Part shown: one piece after another, positions 16,911 to 26,130 of the stretch
How positions within the stretch are numbered: the first letter of the stretch is position 1
Layout of the letters: every line of letters starts with the position of its first letter
Assembly (NCBI RefSeq): GCF_014650035.1
Contig: NZ_BMUE01000007.1
Location: 310,001 to 374,000, forward strand
DNA: 64,000 nucleotides
DNA from: Streptomyces lucensis JCM 4490
GTDB lineage: Bacteria; Actinomycetota; Actinomycetes; Streptomycetales; Streptomycetaceae
Direction: 5' to 3'
Notes under the pieces: generated by a model
Told to the model about the DNA's origin: nothing
Seen by the model: the letters and a program-made list of their open reading frames with translations, nothing else
The model's database searches: none
Position numbers and translations under genes: made by a program

Positions 16911-18389
16911 AGACGTGCCACGGGCTCGGGCGCGGTACGGACCACCACCTTCGACAACGCCAGTGGCACCTGGTCGGCGCCGAGGACGCTGTCCTCCGGC
17001 GACGCCCAGTACACGTCCGACGCAGTCATCACCCCCGACGGCTCGGTCCATGTGCTGTGGCCCGAGCTCGACGCCGACCAGCAGCACGAGTCCGTGTGGG
17101 AGTCCACCCTGGCCAGCGGAAAGTGGACGTCCGCGCGCCGAGTGGGTGGCGGACGGTCGGTGCACGTCGAGATCGCAGCGGACGCCGTCGGCTCCGCCAC
17201 AGCCGTCTGGGGAGCGTCGTCCACCGTCTCCTCCGACACGGAGGTGATGGCCTCAACCATGACCTGGCCCACCCTCCAGGTGACGGAGAGCACGGTGCCG
17301 GCGAAGGTGTTCCTGAACGGCACCAGCTCCCACAGCGCCGCCTGGAAGCCTTCCTGGACCACCAACTCCCCCGTCGCCTCCTGGACAGTCACGCTCAAGG
17401 ACACCGCAGGGCGGACCGTCCGCACCCTCACCGGCAACCCCGGCTCCGCCACGACGATCGCCCCGGTCTGGAACGGCCGCACCAGCACCGCCGCGATCGC
17501 CGACAACGGCAGACTCACCTGGACGCTGAAGGCCGTCCAGTACGGCTCCGGAACTGCGTCGACGCTGCAGACCGGCACCATCGCGGTGGCCGGCGGCAGG
17601 CCGGCCTTCCGTGACTTCAGCGGCGGCGCCGACATCGTCTCCGACGGCTTCGGCGACCTGCTCCGACTCGACACCTCGGGCAGGCTCCAGTGGCTCCTTG
17701 GCACGGGCCGCGGCGACTTGACGGGCGGCGAGATCGGCGGCGGCTGGTCGACGAGCATCAAGGCCGTGCCGTTCGGCGACCTCAACGGTGACCGCTGCAA
17801 CGACCTCCTCGTCCGCCTCGGCGACGCCCTGCGCGCCTATCAGCCGGGCTGCGGCAACGCGCCGTCGGCCGCGAGCACGCCCTACAACACGGTCTCCAGC
17901 ACCGGCTGGAAGCAGTACGACATCCTGACCCACCCCGGTGACGTCACCAAGGACGGCCGCCCGGACCTGATCGCCCGCAACTCCTCCACCGGCGCGGTCT
18001 ACCTCTACAAGGGCACCAGCACCGGCACCCTCTCCGCGCGCGTGAAGCTGTACGCAAACTGGAAGACGTACAGGAAAGTCGTCGGCGCCGGTGACCTCAA
18101 CGGCGACGGCATCGGCGACCTGATCGCGCAGGACACCTCCAACAACCTGTACCGCTACTACGGCAAGGGCAACGGCACCTTCGCCGGCCGCGTCAAGATC
18201 GCCAGTAATTGGGGCGGCTCCTACAACGTGGTGGCCGGCGTCGGCGACATCACCGGCGACGGCACAAGCGACCTGATCGCCCGCGACACCGCCGGCAACC
18301 TCTACCGCCAGTCCGGCGACGGCAAGGGTTCGTACGGCACCCGCGTCAAGATCGGTAGTGGCTTCAACCGTGCCAAGGGGCTGTTCTGA
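16911..18389 (+). pseudogene. FG-GAP/VCBS repeat secreted protein lacking its N-terminus
   Basis: About 490 codons in frame: a beta-propeller-like start (TFDNASGTWSAPRTLSS, ITPDGSVHVLWPE), a domain with FlgD-like or Ig character (TLKDTAGRTVRTLTGN, NGRLTWTLKA), and then four FG-GAP-like repeats with calcium-type loops DLNGDRCNDL, DVTKDGRPDL, DLNGDGIGDL and DITGDGTSDL. It ends normally at 18389 with KGLF. The signal peptide and the first part are missing; the 5' end is fused out of frame to an HTH fragment. As a gene it is dead, although the C-terminal frame is intact. Confidence 0.7.
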
Positions 18390-18523
18390 CAGTCCTCCGG
18401 TAGCGCGGGCGTGGGGGCTCGCGAGCCCAGTGGGGGCCACGTCACCCTGGTGCGGGGTCAGGACCGGAAGAACACGATGACTGTGAGCCGGCCCCGGCTC
18501 GGTCCCCGGCTGCTGAGCGCGTC

Positions 18524-18650
18524 ATGCATGAACTGGCCGCCGGTACCCGCGACGGTGTCCTGTTCACCGACGACATCCGCTGCCCGGAGCACGTCGCCGA
18601 CCTGGCCGCCGCCCTCCTGGAACTGGCGTGCGGCGACGCCGCCGGCGTCC
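18524..18650 (+). pseudogene. fragment of an RmlD-type sugar nucleotide reductase
   Basis: In one frame, ELAAGTRDGVLFTDDIRCPEHVADLAAALLELA matches the second half of dTDP-sugar reductases/epimerases (GVLFTDxxRCPVHVxDLAxALLELA). It spans only ~40 residues and ends at a junction with a GAF fragment. Confidence 0.5.
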
Positions 18651-18689
18651 GGACGGGCAGAAGTTCGCGGAAGGGCTGCGACCAAGGCA

Positions 18690-18860
18690 CGCGATCTCCT
18701 GGCCCAGGACTCGGTCAACGCCACACTCAAGGGAGTCACCGCATCCGGCACCGCGCTCGTCGAAGGCTGTGACGCCGCCGGGATCCTCATCCTGCACGGC
18801 CGACAGGTCGAAACCCTCACCCCGACCGATCAGATCGTCATCGACAGCGACGAGCTCCAG
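18690..18860 (+). pseudogene. GAF fragment of an ANTAR-type regulator
   Basis: The residues VNATLKGVTASGTALVEGCDAAGILI followed by GRQVETLTPTDQIVIDSDELQ are the first half of the GAF domain of Streptomyces GAF-ANTAR RNA-binding regulators. The expected GEGPC continuation and the ANTAR part are missing. Confidence 0.5.
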
Positions 18861-19045
18861 GACGTGCGCCTGGTCGACGAACCACCCACCGACGGGGAGC
18901 TCTTCCTACTCGCGAGGCACCCGGCACGTCTCCACGCGGCTGACGGCCGGCTGCACCACGGCAGGGGTCCACGACCTGCGGCTCGCGCCCCTCGCCTCCG
19001 CCGTGTGCCGCCCCCGGTTGCCGCCCCCGGGCGAAGCCGGGCGAC

Positions 19046-19726
19046 TCAGAGCCGCACGAGGGCGTTCAGGTTCTCGTGGCCGATGCCCGGCCGACTGAGC
19101 GCGAGCCAGCCGTGTCCGCGCATTCGGGTGGACGCACCGATGTCGCCGGGGTTGACAGACAGTCGTGCGCACGCCTGAGCCACCGTGGTCGTGCCCCCGT
19201 GTTCCTCCCAGGGGAACGGGTCGCCGGAGCAGTCCACGTCGTTCTGCGCCGCGCAACGCCGACGGATGCGGCCGTCTCGGGCGACCACCCAGAGACCGGT
19301 GCCGCCAGCTCCGTCCTCGAAGAACATCTGGGCCTCGCCGCACAGGGCACTCAGCCGCTCCACCGCGGCCATCCACGCGTCCCAGTCGAGGCCGACCAGG
19401 TCGGGCAGATTACCGAAGAGCAGTCGCCAGCCGTCGAGTTCGGGAGTGACGAATACGGGGACCGCGTCCTCGCGGAACGGCAGGTCCTCGACATCGGCAC
19501 CCTCGTCCAGCGTGACCGGGAACCCGTCGTGCAGACCGAGCGCCTCGAAGGCCCCGTCGTACGTCTCACCAGGAACGGCGTACCACCAACCTCGCGGATC
19601 CAGCGGAAAAGGACTGTCCCCGGCGGACTTGATACCCGCACGACGCTTAAGGAGCATACGGTCACGCCGGTCGAGGCGGTCGGTAAGACCGGTGGTGATG
19701 AGCTCGCCCAGCCTGCTGTGGATCAC
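19046..19726 (-). CDS. hypothetical 226-residue protein
   Basis: It starts with GTG 19726 and is soluble and acidic, with many tryptophans and a repeated GL-x-D pattern (LFGNLPDLVGLDWDAWMAAVERL). A cysteine-containing strand (RRRCAAQNDVDCSGDPFPWEEH) may form a disulfide or metal site. The end (RPGIGHENLNAL) is intact. Overall it resembles SUKH/immunity-like or other Streptomyces conserved proteins of unknown role, but no diagnostic motif supports that. Codon bias is normal; flanking genes are fragments. Confidence 0.6.
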   Translation of the reverse strand: MIHSRLGELITTGLTDRLDRRDRMLLKRRAGIKSAGDSPFPLDPRGWWYAVPGETYDGAFEALGLHDGFPVTLDEGADVEDLPFREDAVPVFVTPELDGWRLLFGNLPDLVGLDWDAWMAAVERLSALCGEAQMFFEDGAGGTGLWVVARDGRIRRRCAAQNDVDCSGDPFPWEEHGGTTTVAQACARLSVNPGDIGASTRMRGHGWLALSRPGIGHENLNALVRL

Positions 19727-20069
19727 GACCGTCGATCATACGCAGCCGCGAAGGTTATCTAAGGGGTGTCCCACAAATCATCTACGGCACGCTGGTTGAC
19801 CAGCGTTGCTTCCCGGTCATCCAGCGAGTAGGGCATCCTCACGGATTATGGTCACACCGGCCCTCTGACCGGAAGCTCACTGTGCTTCACACGATGGGGG
19901 CGCGAAGCGTTTGAGCGTTCGCTGTCACCTGCTGAGTGAGCCTGTCCCGGCATCGCCCGTGCCCTGCGTCCCTGCGCGGGCAGCGGGAGACGTCGGAGCA
20001 GGAGGGCGACCAAGAAGAACCAGGCCCGCAGCGGCGGGTTCTCGCTGTACTGTGCACTCGCCGTAGGGG
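19727..20069. other. intergenic with a possible IS end
   Basis: No gene is seen. CTAAGGGGTGTCCCAC at 19759 resembles CTAAGGCGTGTCCGAC at the IS5 remnant (1075), so a stray IS terminus may lie here. Confidence 0.35.
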
Positions 20070-20372
20070 TCAGCTCCGCTGCCGGCGGTACAGGTCGATG
20101 GCCGCCTGCGTCGGGTAGTTGGGCACGGTGACGGCCTCGCCGCTCTCCTTGGAGACCACGATCTTGCTGCCGCCGGGGGGAGCCGGCTGAGGCCGTCCGG
20201 CGACGTCCGTGACCGGCGGGAACACCGCGTGCACCAGGTAGCCGATGTCGAACTCCTGGACGCGGAGTTCGACGGGCGAGCCATCGGGCAGTCTGAGCTC
20301 GGCGAAGCGGCTGCGGACGATGTCGAGGGCCTGTTCGGCGGTGGTCGGCGGGGCTGGGTGGTCCGAGGTCAC
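20070..20372 (-). CDS. YrhB/Imm35-like small protein
   Basis: A 100-residue protein beginning at GTG 20372 with GGGAGAG about 5 bases upstream. It has an N-terminal helix (AEQALDIVRSRFAEL), strands (VELRVQEFDIGYLVHAVFPP) and the C-terminal signature KIVVSKESGEAVTVPNYPTQAAIDLYRR. That V-K-SGE-V-x-P-P-x-AI-x-Y pattern is typical of YrhB/immunity protein 35 domains. Imm35 proteins protect against polymorphic toxins; no toxin gene is next to it. IS5 debris follows immediately. Confidence 0.62.
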   Translation of the reverse strand: MTSDHPAPPTTAEQALDIVRSRFAELRLPDGSPVELRVQEFDIGYLVHAVFPPVTDVAGRPQPAPPGGSKIVVSKESGEAVTVPNYPTQAAIDLYRRQRS

Positions 20373-20478
20373 TGAATGCTCTCCCTGATTCCGAATCGCT
20401 GAGTGCTGGATTTCTATGCCCGTCAGAACAACCCGTACTACACCTGCTCGGCGATCAGCGACTACAAGGCCGTTCCCT

Positions 20479-21224
20479 TCAGATCACCTCGCCGACCAGA
20501 TGAAGATGGCGGGCGATGTGGAGTCCGCCGACGTAGACGGTCGCGGTCTTGTCATATCGAGTGGCCACGCCGCGCCACTGCTGGAGCTTGTTGATGCGCC
20601 GCTCGACGGTGCTGCGCCGCTTGTACGCCTTCCGATCGAAGGCGCACGGCCGCCTGATCGCCCTCGCTTCTTGCGCTTGGCGACCTGGTCGGAAGGCTGG
20701 GGGATCACGGCCCGGATCCCGCGCTGACGGAAGTGGGTCCGAAATCGCGCGGGACGAGTAGTCTTTACCGGCCAGGACCATCTCCGGTGTGGTCCTGAGT
20801 CGGCCGATCCGCCGCGGCACCCGCAGGTCGGCCATGACTCGGGGAAGGCGGGTGCATCACTAGCCTGGCCGGGCGTGAGGGCGAAGGCGAGCGGCCGGCA
20901 GCGGCTGTCTGCGGCGAGATGGATGTTGGTGGTCAGTCGGCCGCGGGACCGTCCGCGGGCATGGTCGTCCGGCTCGCCTACCGGGGCGCCTTTTGACGGG
21001 CCCCGGCAGTGTGCTGGTGAGCGCAGACGACCGTGGAGTCGACCGCGACGAATTAGTCGAGGTCACCTTCGGCATCGGCTCTCCCAGGTGCCGTCGGCGG
21101 CCCACTTCCGCAGCCGGTTGTGGGCTGCCTTCCACAAGCCGAAGTGCTCGGGCAGATCCACCCACGGCGTATCCGTGCGGTACTTGAACGCGATCGCGTC
21201 AATCAACTGCCGGTGATCACGCAT
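20479..21224 (-). pseudogene. IS5-family transposase with several frameshifts
   Basis: Read across frames from ATG 21224 it gives MRDHRQLIDAIAFKYRTDTP and WVDLPEHFGLWKAAHNRLRKWA, then a VDSTVVCAHQHTAG region (first catalytic Asp), a PLAFALTPGQ segment, MADLRVPRRIGRLRTTPEM, and finally RRSTVERRINKLQQWRGVATRYDK (with the catalytic Glu). At least three frame changes interrupt it. Inactive. Confidence 0.75.
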
Positions 21225-21370
21225 CGCCCACCCCGCCGAGAGGTTCGGTCCGGCAGTAACGGCTGGAATCGACGACCTGCTCGCCCGCGTCTACGACTCA
21301 ACCGGGACGACCTCGTCTCCGTTCGGTTCGCGTGCTCACCCCTGCAGGAGACCGCTCTCAGCCTGTGGGC

Positions 21371-21949
21371 ATGACACAACCCGATCCGCACGCCAAGCAC
21401 CCGCCCTTCCCGCGCCAGTGTGCCCCGCTGCTACGGCAACTCGACTGGCCGCTGCTGCAATCGCTGGTCGGCCCTCGTCGGCGAATCCCCGACTTCCTGA
21501 CCCCTCACCCCACCGGCCCGTCCCCCGACGTCGAGTTCGCCGCCTTGCGGGCAACGCCGGCCGAACGTGTGACAACCGAGTTACTCCAAGCCGCCAGCGG
21601 TGCAGAGCTGCACCCCGGCCTGCAACAGGCCTACCAAAACCCGCTGGCCCTGCTCGAGCGCGTCGCCGAAGCCCTGCACGCCTACTGGGCCTTGGCAATC
21701 GCACCCCGCTGGGCGCGCATGCACGCCGTCCTGCGCGCCGACGTCCGTTACCAGGCCCGGCGGCTGGCCGACGGTGGGGCCGCCACGCTGTTCCCCGACA
21801 TCGACCCGGGCTTGCGCCGGCGGGCCGGCACCCTCACGGTGGACGTCTTGCGCGACGAACGACGTGACCTCGCGGTGGACGACCGGGGAGTGACGTTCGC
21901 CCCCACAGGAAACCACCGGCCGGCACATCGCTGCCGCAATCCTGCCTAG
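21371..21949 (+). pseudogene. DUF5937 part of an ArsR-type regulator, both ends lost
   Basis: From ATG 21371 the protein reads VGPRRRIPDFLTPHPTGPSPD, LRATPAERVTTELLQAA, LLERVAEALHAYWALAIAPRW and RYQARRLADGGAATLFPDI, which is the DUF5937 domain that precedes the winged helix in a large Streptomyces ArsR-like group. The usual N-terminal ~50 residues and the C-terminal HTH are missing; the frame ends at the neighbouring hydrolase gene. No DNA-binding domain remains. Confidence 0.65.
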
Positions 21950-22413
21950 TTGATCCTCGTGATGCCGCACAGGTACCCGAGCGTCAGCTCGCGAAGCCGG
22001 CGGGGGCCAAAGCTGCGGCCGTGTCCAGGGTGGACGATGGACACGTCAAGGCCTGTGGGGTGTTGCATGCTGTGCCGGTAAGAGGACCGATCCAATTCGG
22101 GGAGGTCGTCGATGAGATGGCCGTTGTAGATCACGTCGCCGGAGTACAGCGCGCCCGTGCGTTCCTCGTGGAGGGCGATGCATCCGGGTGTGTGGCCAGG
22201 CAGATGGAGAACGGTCAGCGTGCGACCGCCCACTTCGATGGTGTCCCCTCCCTGGAGCCGGTGAGTGACCTTCAGCGGGCCCGGATGGTAGCCCCTCGGG
22301 TCGTAGGCGGGGTGTGGCAGCTTGTTGATCAAGAGGTGCGGTACGTGCTCTCCTTCCGCGTCGATGCCGAGCTTCTCGTAGAGCTCAGTCCCGTACAGTT
22401 CACTGTCGTACAT
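21946..22413 (-). pseudogene. metallo-beta-lactamase-fold hydrolase, N-terminus missing
   Basis: A 155-residue frame with the second half of an MBL hydrolase: LTVLHLPGHTPGCIALHEERTG (HTPG with the third metal-site His), LYSGDVIYNG (bridging Asp) and VHPGHGRSFG (last His). The HxHxDH metal motif, which should lie ~60 residues earlier, is absent, so the enzyme cannot bind metal normally. It abuts the truncated ArsR-type gene; both appear cut at one junction near 21946. Confidence 0.65.
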
Positions 22414-22789
22414 CGGATACCGCTCACCGGGCTTGCCTCACTTCCCGCTTCACATTGCATCAAAACCACGACAACGAGACAACGTTCCCGCGATCGGCGT
22501 TGCGGCGACCTTCTCCTGTGCAGGCCAACTCGGCCGTTCCGGCTGCTCGCGGGAAGACGCCGTCGATGACGGACCGTGTGGCCCGGCATCGGCCGTCACC
22601 GCACTGTCCAGCCGTGCGCGGCCCGGGAGCGCCGGCGGCAAAGGGCGGTGATACCGCTCCCGGTCCTGAGAGCCGCAAGAAGGCTGATCACCTACCTCAA
22701 TGCGTTCGGACTCCAGGTGGCTGCCTGATGTCTGTCGGCGTAGACGCGGACAGGGCGGGATTTCAGTTGATAGCAGGCAAGCGCCGACT
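22414..22789. other. intergenic, nothing recognised
   Basis: No gene or known motif is seen. The region next to 22413 is where the missing half of the hydrolase gene should be. Confidence 0.5.
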
Positions 22790-23557
22790 TCATGACTGAC
22801 CGAGTCTTGCGTCAGGTGATGGGCGGGCGCCCGGAGTGTGGCCGAACGTACGGCGGAAGACGTCAATGAAGGTGCTGGCAGATGACCAGCCGCATTGGTG
22901 GGCAACCGTGGTGATGGGGGTGCCGTCGGCCAGAAGAATCAGGGCGTGGTGGAGTCTGACCTGGGTGCGCCACTGGGGATAGGTGAGGCCGAGGTTGTCA
23001 CGGAGGCGGCGGGATAGGGTTCGGGCGCTGGCGCCGATCTGGCGTCCGAGGGCATCGAGTGAGCGATTGTCTGCCGGGTCAGTGCGCAGGATGCCGTGCA
23101 GTTCCCGAAGCAGAGGGTCAGTCGGTGTCGGCAGGTGCAGGGGTTGCGTGGGAGAGGTGGTGAGCTGGTCGAGCATGACGGCGCGGAGTCGATGGTGGGG
23201 TGGGCTGTCGCTGTCGGGGTCGCGGGTGTAGGCGACGATGAGTTCGCGCAGGAGGGGGCTGACGGCGAGGACGGCCGGTTTGTCCAGGCCGAGGGGGTTC
23301 TCGGTGGCAGGCAGGCCGACGAGGTGGAGGGCGAGTTCGCCGTGGGCCTGATGCTGGTGGACGGTGCCGGCGGGGATCCAGAGCGCGCGGGTGGCGGGGG
23401 CGACCCAGGAGCCGGTGTCGGTGGTCACCGCGATAGTGCCCTGGCTGGCGTAGACGATCTGGTGCTCGTCGTGACGGTGCGCGTCGATCTCCCCGCCGGA
23501 CCGGAGACGTTGGGTGCGGGTCGGAGCGACAGATGTGTGGCGGACTTTCTGCATCAA
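22790..23557 (-). CDS. AraC-family regulator with cupin domain
   Basis: A 255-residue protein. The N-terminal cupin part carries GGEIDAHRHDEHQIVYASQG and WVAPATRALWIPAGTVHQHQAHGE. The C-terminal part has the two AraC helix-turn-helices: RSLDALGRQIGASARTLSRRLRDNLGLTYPQWRTQVRLHHAL and TPITTVAHQCGWSSASTFIDVFRRTFGHTPGA. It is divergent from the MFS exporter gene with a 51-base gap, so it most likely controls that exporter. Length is standard for this subgroup. Confidence 0.93.
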   Translation of the reverse strand: MMQKVRHTSVAPTRTQRLRSGGEIDAHRHDEHQIVYASQGTIAVTTDTGSWVAPATRALWIPAGTVHQHQAHGELALHLVGLPATENPLGLDKPAVLAVSPLLRELIVAYTRDPDSDSPPHHRLRAVMLDQLTTSPTQPLHLPTPTDPLLRELHGILRTDPADNRSLDALGRQIGASARTLSRRLRDNLGLTYPQWRTQVRLHHALILLADGTPITTVAHQCGWSSASTFIDVFRRTFGHTPGARPSPDARLGQS

Positions 23558-23608
23558 CTGTCAATTTAGCGAAAGCGCGACGCCGGATGCTTCGCCCAGC
23601 ATGAGGGG

Positions 23609-24796
23609 ATGCGAAGGAACACATCGATCTCCCTGCTGGCCATGGGGCACGGCTGCGTCGACATCTACCAGGGCGCCGTCGCGGCGCTGGTCCCGTTCTT
23701 CGTGTCCGAACGGAATTACACCTACGCGGTGGTCTCCGGCATCGTGCTGGCGGCGTCCCTCTTGTCGTCGGTGGCTCAGCCGGTGTTCGGCGTGCTCACC
23801 GACCGGTGGGCCATGCCGTGGCTGCTGCCTGTCAGCACCCTGCTGAGCGGCGTGGGCATCGCGATGAGCGGCCTGAGCGGCTCCTACGGACTCACCCTGT
23901 TCTGCATCGCCGTCTCCGGGATCGGGGTGGCTGCCTACCACCCGGAGTCCGCCCGCGTGGCCCGGTTGGCCAGCCGGGGCAGCCACAGTGCGATGGGCTG
24001 TTTCTCCCTCGGCGGCAACATCGGCTTCGCCCTGGCCCCGCTCATGGTGTCGGCCGTGATGGGACGCGGTTCCCTGCGCTGTACGCCCGTCCTGGTCCTG
24101 CCCGCGCTCGTCGGCGCCGCCCTGTACATGCCCGTGCTCCGGATGCTCGGCCGGTCTCAAGCCGGCATGTTCAGAACGGAGGCGCCGCGGGGCGCCGACG
24201 ACATGGCATCGTTCCTGAAGCTGTCCCTGGCGGTCGTCTTCCGTTCCATCGTCTTCACCGGTCTGAGCACCTTCATCTCCCTTTACGCCCAGCAGCGCAT
24301 GCACGACAGCGCCACCGCGGGAACCGTCGCTCTGTTCCTGCTGTTCCTGGGCGGCGCGGTCGGCTCGGTTCTGGGCGGGGCCCTAGCCAATCGCTACCAC
24401 CGCGTCCACGTCTCGCGCTGGTCCTACTTGTTCACGGTCGCCGCCCTCATCGGAGTGATCTACATTCCCGGCCCGGCCATGTTCCTCTTCGTGGCACTCA
24501 CCTCCACCGGCCTGTACGTCCCTTTCTCCCTCCAGGTCACCCTCGGCCAGGACTACCTGCCCACCCGCATCGGCACCGCCAGCGGCGTCACCCTCGGCCT
24601 CACCGTCAGCGCCGGCGGCCTCATCAGCCCCCTGCTGGGACACCTCGCCGACTCCACCTCCCTGAAGACAGCCCTCACCCCTCTGATCGCCATGCCCGCG
24701 CTGAGCTGGCTCCTCTTCCGCGCCCTGCCCGAACCGGTCACTCCCAAGCCCCTATACGTCGCGTCGGCGACCGCATCCGCACGACAGGGTGCGTAG
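23609..24796 (+). CDS. MFS exporter, fosmidomycin-resistance (Fsr)-like
   Basis: A 395-residue, 12-helix major facilitator. Features seen: GHGCVDIYQGAVAALVPFFV in helix 1 (Fsr-type HGxxDxYQG), the loop 2-3 motif FGVLTDRWAMPW (GxLaDrxGRr-like), and GVAAYHPESARVARLASRGSHSAMGCFSLGGNIGFALAPL, strongly characteristic of Fsr proteins. Such transporters export fosmidomycin and related or unknown compounds by proton antiport. A GAGGGG touches the ATG at 23609. It is divergent from the AraC-type gene, which probably responds to the exported molecule. Confidence 0.9.
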   Translation: MRRNTSISLLAMGHGCVDIYQGAVAALVPFFVSERNYTYAVVSGIVLAASLLSSVAQPVFGVLTDRWAMPWLLPVSTLLSGVGIAMSGLSGSYGLTLFCIAVSGIGVAAYHPESARVARLASRGSHSAMGCFSLGGNIGFALAPLMVSAVMGRGSLRCTPVLVLPALVGAALYMPVLRMLGRSQAGMFRTEAPRGADDMASFLKLSLAVVFRSIVFTGLSTFISLYAQQRMHDSATAGTVALFLLFLGGAVGSVLGGALANRYHRVHVSRWSYLFTVAALIGVIYIPGPAMFLFVALTSTGLYVPFSLQVTLGQDYLPTRIGTASGVTLGLTVSAGGLISPLLGHLADSTSLKTALTPLIAMPALSWLLFRALPEPVTPKPLYVASATASARQGA

Positions 24797-25029
24797 AGGT
24801 GCAGGGCCAATGTGCAGGCGTGCCCATCGACCGAGTCGCGGCCGGGCTCTGGCCAAGGGAAGGCCCGGCCCACAGGTCTGAGTTGGGTTCTGTGTCCTCG
24901 ATAAACCTCCAGAGGGGCGGCTCCTCATCGAAGAACGGCTGCTCGAAGGGCCGCTGAAATGCCCTCAGTACGGTGCGCTTTCGGGGTTCGATTCGATCGC
25001 GTCGGCGGTCGCCCACTCGGCACTGACAG

Positions 25030-25165
25030 CGGGCCATCGAGCGCACCATGTCGTGGCTGTCCGGCTACCGGAGGCTCAGCCCACGCTAGGAACCCATGCC
25101 CGCGCCTACCTGGCTCGTCTCGGTCTCCCCGTCTGCGCGGCCGACTACTGTGCTGTTGGTAGAGC
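25030..25165 (+). pseudogene. C-terminal scrap of an IS5-family transposase
   Basis: Two frames together give IERTMSWLSGYRRLSPR then RNPCPRLPGS...LLCCW, the counterpart of VVERTMSWLSGYRRLSPRYERDPRNYLAFLGLAATLCC at the end of the transposase at 38144-38962. Only ~45 codons remain. The 24797-25030 stretch before it holds nothing else. Confidence 0.65.
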
Positions 25166-25264
25166 GTCGTGACCAACGAAGGGGGAGGCTTGAGTTGTGC
25201 TGATCACTACGCACCCGCCGTAGGTGCCTCTGGAAAGCCCAGAGGGCCCCTACGGAGGCTTTCG

Positions 25265-25624
25265 ATGTCCCGGACTCTCCGCACGACTTGCAGGCGACTC
25301 CGCGTCCAAGAGGGCGCATCGGAGTCCATGTCGCTGTACGACCTGCGCTATGCCAATGCTGAACTGGCCCGAGCCGCCCGCGAAGGCCGTCGCCCCGTCC
25401 CGGCGAAGACGCTGTGTCGGCTCACCTCTTGGCAGTGGATGGTGCTTCACTGCAGGAAGGGTTCGTTTTCCGTCGAGATCGCTACGGCTGAGGGCCGCGC
25501 TCGGCTCCAGGGTCGACTCGAAGCCCAGCGGATGCGCGGACTGCACCGCGCCGGCCACGAACTTGACGACACAGACATGCCACCGGTCCGCCACCGTCAT
25601 GGTGTGCTTTGGAATGCCTGGTAA
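25265..25624 (+). CDS. hypothetical 119-residue basic protein
   Basis: The start at ATG 25265 has a strong GGAGG six bases upstream. The protein is arginine-rich, with one helix-forming segment (YDLRYANAELARAAREGRRPVPAKTL) and a tryptophan-containing part (TSWQWMVLHCRKGSFSVEI). It ends in a His-rich loop (PPVRHRHGVLWNAW). No family recognised. It sits between IS debris and a gcvH fragment, so it may itself be a relic, but the ribosome-binding site is the best in this neighbourhood. Confidence 0.45.
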   Translation: MSRTLRTTCRRLRVQEGASESMSLYDLRYANAELARAAREGRRPVPAKTLCRLTSWQWMVLHCRKGSFSVEIATAEGRARLQGRLEAQRMRGLHRAGHELDDTDMPPVRHRHGVLWNAW

Positions 25625-25983
25625 AGGCGAAGCATCCAGACTGACCAGCACTCGCAATCGTAGGGGTGCGTACCGGTAACGGCCCCTGCGGGCGGGCCTG
25701 CGAGTTCCCGCCCGTTCTGGCAAGAGAGCGGCACAGCTCGGGAACCGCGCCTTGGCCTTTCGATGCGAACGCGCCACCAGGCGGCCCCGTGGTGCGTGGC
25801 CACGGGGCGCGCCTTGTGGGGTTTAGGGCCTGTCTGATGGGTCGTGCGGTAGTTCCCTGGCAGATGCCGCCAGTCTGGAGCCGCGTCCTCTCGCTCAAGC
25901 CGCTCGTTCCACTGAAGCGGACAGACCCTGTCACTTGGGACAGGTGACGATCTGGATCACCGCAGTGAGCGAATGGAGAGGTG

Positions 25984-26130
25984 ATGGTTCCCGAGGGACT
26001 CAGGTACAACCAAGAATACATGTGGGTGAGCAGAGCTGGTGATCACACTGTCAGGGTGGGCATCACGGATTACCGCCAGGACCAGTTGAGCGGTGTAACT
26101 GGGGTGGTTGGGTTACTGGCGGGCCGCTAA
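25984..26130 (+). pseudogene. gcvH: gcvH (glycine cleavage H protein) N-terminal fragment
   Basis: A 48-codon frame from ATG 25984, with GGAGAGG just upstream, reads VPEGLRYNQEYMWVSRAGDH then TVRVGITDYRQDQLSG. This matches the start of H protein (VPEDLRYTxEHEWV...VxVGITDYAQ-QLGDIVFV). It diverges at VTGVVGLLAGR and stops at 26130, before the lipoyl-lysine region, so the product cannot carry the lipoate arm. It contains a TTA codon and lower GC than neighbours. No gcvT or gcvP is nearby. Confidence 0.7.

Noticed and set aside
25824..25945. Sequence resembling an IS end (GGCCTGTCTGATGGG) with a CCTGTC/GACAGG hairpin, considered as a MITE or glycine riboswitch before the gcvH fragment
   Set aside because: No matching opposite terminus was found and no glycine-aptamer core could be recognised by eye; evidence too weak.
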